DNA of 6,449 nt, taken from positions 1 to 6,449 of the forward strand of contig DCFZ01000045.1 in assembly GCA_002314455.1 (NCBI GenBank). The letters run 5' to 3'. This stretch comes from Lentisphaeria bacterium UBA1791. Its GTDB lineage: Bacteria; Verrucomicrobiota; Lentisphaeria; Victivallales; Victivallaceae. The notes under the pieces are model-generated. The model did no database searches, was not told the DNA's origin, and saw only the letters and a list, made by a program, of their open reading frames with translations. The first letter of the stretch is position 1, and each line of letters begins with the position of its first letter. Below, piece by piece: positions 5,294 through 6,449 of this stretch. The position numbers and the translations under genes are program-made.

Positions 5294-6271
5294 ATGAAAA
5301 AAGCGATATTTTGGAGCGCCCGATCCAATCACGTCTTTTCGGTCTTCTCGCCGGAGCTTATCGCGCGCATCCGCCAAAGCGTCGAACTCCCCGACGCCGT
5401 ATATTCCCCCGCCGATCTCGACAAGGTCGATTTTTCCGACGTTGATTTTATTTTTTCAACGTGGGGCGTGCGGTCGCTTACTTCGGAAGAGTGGCGCCGT
5501 TATTTCCCGAAATTGACGCACTTTTTTTACGGGGCAGGGGCGACCGATGATTTTGCGTTGCCGCTTTTGGAAAATAAAATCCACATCTCAAGCGCGTGGC
5601 GCGCCAATGCGATTCCCGTGGCGGAATACGTCGTTTCCGCGATCTTGCTCGGTTTGAAAAACTTTTTTCAACTCACCCGCTCAATCCATTCGCCGGAAAC
5701 ATGGGCGACAACGCCCCGCGGGCGCGGCGCTTACGGGACGACCGTCACCTTGCTCGGCAGCACGGGGGCAATCGCGACACTCGTCGCCAGGGAACTTGAA
5801 AAACACGATCTCAAGGTCATCGGCATTCCGTCGCCCGTCGCCGAACGCACGACGACGTTAGAAGAAGCTTTTGCCGTTTCGCAGGTCGTCAGCAACCACT
5901 TACCCAACCGCAACGACAATGTGGGGTGCATCGACGGCAAGCTCCTCGCCTCGATGCCCGCAAACGCGCTTTTCATCAATACGGGGCGCGGACGGCAGGT
6001 CAACGAAAAAGAGATGATCGAAGTTCTGAAACAGCGTCCTGATCTTACCGTGCTCCTCGATGTACAATGCCCCGAACCGCCGGAAGAGGGCAGCGAATTG
6101 TACTCGCTCCCCAATGTCTTTTTAACGCCGCATATCGCGGGTTCTCTCGGCGACGAAGTCCAACGCATGGGCAAATACGCAGTGGAGGAAATGGAGCGCG
6201 TTTTGCGTGGCGAATCGCTTTTACACGAAATCCAGGAATCTTATTTGCTGACTTATCAGGATAAAAAATAA
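5294..6271 (+). CDS. D-isomer-specific 2-hydroxyacid dehydrogenase family protein
   Basis: This 325-residue protein has the length and order of NAD(P)-dependent D-2-hydroxyacid dehydrogenases, which interconvert 2-keto acids and D-2-hydroxy acids. The catalytic set is complete: Arg232 in F-I-N-T-G-R-G (227-233), Glu261 in L-D-V-Q-C-P-E-P, and His280 in L-T-P-H-I-A-G-S. The N-terminal substrate domain (about 1-105) includes a family-like G80-A-G-A-T-D-D-F, and V109-A-E-Y-V-V leads into the hinge helix. The dinucleotide motif is unusual: V151-T-L-L-G155-S-T-G158-A-I-A161. Compared with G-x-G-x-x-G, the first and third glycines appear to be Ser156 and Ala161. The acidic residue usually found after the second strand is also replaced (V-I-G-I-P-S-P, 175-181). 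This may alter cofactor choice. AAAAGGAAAA at 5281-5290 is the ribosome binding site, and the gene lies 13 bp after the ThuA-like gene, so the two form an operon. The substrate is unknown. Confidence 0.88.
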   Translation: MKKAIFWSARSNHVFSVFSPELIARIRQSVELPDAVYSPADLDKVDFSDVDFIFSTWGVRSLTSEEWRRYFPKLTHFFYGAGATDDFALPLLENKIHISSAWRANAIPVAEYVVSAILLGLKNFFQLTRSIHSPETWATTPRGRGAYGTTVTLLGSTGAIATLVARELEKHDLKVIGIPSPVAERTTTLEEAFAVSQVVSNHLPNRNDNVGCIDGKLLASMPANALFINTGRGRQVNEKEMIEVLKQRPDLTVLLDVQCPEPPEEGSELYSLPNVFLTPHIAGSLGDEVQRMGKYAVEEMERVLRGESLLHEIQESYLLTYQDKK

Positions 6272-6280
6272 ATCTCATCG

Positions 6281-6301
6281 GGAAGGGCGCCCCCCTTTTT
6301 T
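6281..6301 (+). terminator. Weak candidate terminator just after the dehydrogenase gene
   Basis: GGAAGGG (6281-6287) can pair with CCCTTTT (6293-6299) across a 5-base loop, with two G-T wobbles, and is followed by T6300-T6301. The stem is weak and the terminal T residues are partly used in pairing. It lies 10 bases after the stop codon, a typical distance. The stronger candidate is at 6410-6428. Confidence 0.35.
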
Positions 6302-6368
6302 GCCGTACGAGCGAAGGAAACTCCGCCCGCCCCGACTGCTTGAGGAGAGTATACCAACGTCAGATTAT

Positions 6369-6396
6369 GCGAGGGGCGCTCACGCCGCCCCCTCGC
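6369..6396. repeat. GC-rich hairpin in the downstream tail
   Basis: GCGAGGGGCG (6369-6378) pairs with CGCCCCCTCGC (6386-6396) with one bulged C and a 7-base loop. No T-run follows directly. It stands 14 bases before the probable terminator hairpin and may act with it as a double structure at the transcript end. Confidence 0.5.
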
Positions 6397-6409
6397 GCTC
6401 CCCAAAGCG

Positions 6410-6428
6410 CCCGCTTGCGCGGGTTTTT
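6410..6428 (+). terminator. Probable intrinsic terminator of the ThuA-like/dehydrogenase operon
   Basis: CCCGC (6410-6414) pairs with GCGGG (6419-6423) around a TTGC loop and is followed by five T residues (6424-6428). The stem is short but all G-C. It lies 139 bases after the dehydrogenase stop, and no gene is seen in 6272-6449. Confidence 0.55.
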
Positions 6429-6449
6429 GTACTTTGAGCGGTTCCGCAA

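Noticed and set aside
6313..6350. Resemblance of GGAAACTCCG to the conserved start of RNase P RNA
   Set aside because: The match is short and the other conserved RNase P segments are missing in the remaining tail.

Overview
The window is a gene-dense bacterial chromosomal segment. It has fairly GC-rich coding regions, AT-rich intergenic spacers, Shine-Dalgarno sites and sigma70-like promoters. The gene types are a single-domain AraC regulator with a cupin sensor, a StrS-type aminotransferase, an IolE-like TIM-barrel protein, a ThuA-like protein, and a small secreted Cys/His protein. Together they recall gut members of the PVC group, particularly Lentisphaerae/Victivallales. That assignment is an impression from gene content and style; no rRNA or other taxonomic marker is present.

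Layout. (1) Bases 1-157: the end of a 9-bp tandem repeat, then a promoter and leader. (2) 158-451 (+): a small exported protein with two copies of a Cys-x2-Cys ... Cys-x5-His module. (3) 454-1374 (-): an AEC-family permease, convergent with the small gene and separated from it by 2 bp. (4) 1375-1569: a divergent control region with one promoter for each direction and a 13-bp element. (5) 1570-2430 (+): an AraC-family regulator. (6) 2431-2551: an intergenic region with an exact second copy of the 13-bp element and a shortened third copy one four-helical-turn distance downstream. (7) 2552-3763 and 3782-4534 (+): a DegT/DnrJ/EryC1/StrS aminotransferase and a sugar-phosphate isomerase/epimerase-like TIM barrel, 18 bp apart and followed by a strong intrinsic terminator. 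(8) 4624-5280 and 5294-6271 (+): a ThuA-like protein and a D-isomer-specific 2-hydroxyacid dehydrogenase, 13 bp apart. (9) 6272-6449: a non-coding tail with hairpins and a probable terminator.

Working model (inference). The AraC protein senses a small sugar-like ligand. It acts through the repeated element to control its own divergent region (permease and regulator) and the downstream enzyme genes. The enzymes suggest chemistry on a keto-sugar, inosose or aminosugar: PLP transamination or its reverse, isomerisation or dehydration, a ThuA-type step, and a keto-acid/hydroxy-acid reduction, with the AEC permease moving an organic anion. The substrate cannot be read from the sequence. The most informative observation is the shared 13-bp element, which ties the otherwise unconnected permease, regulator and enzymes together.
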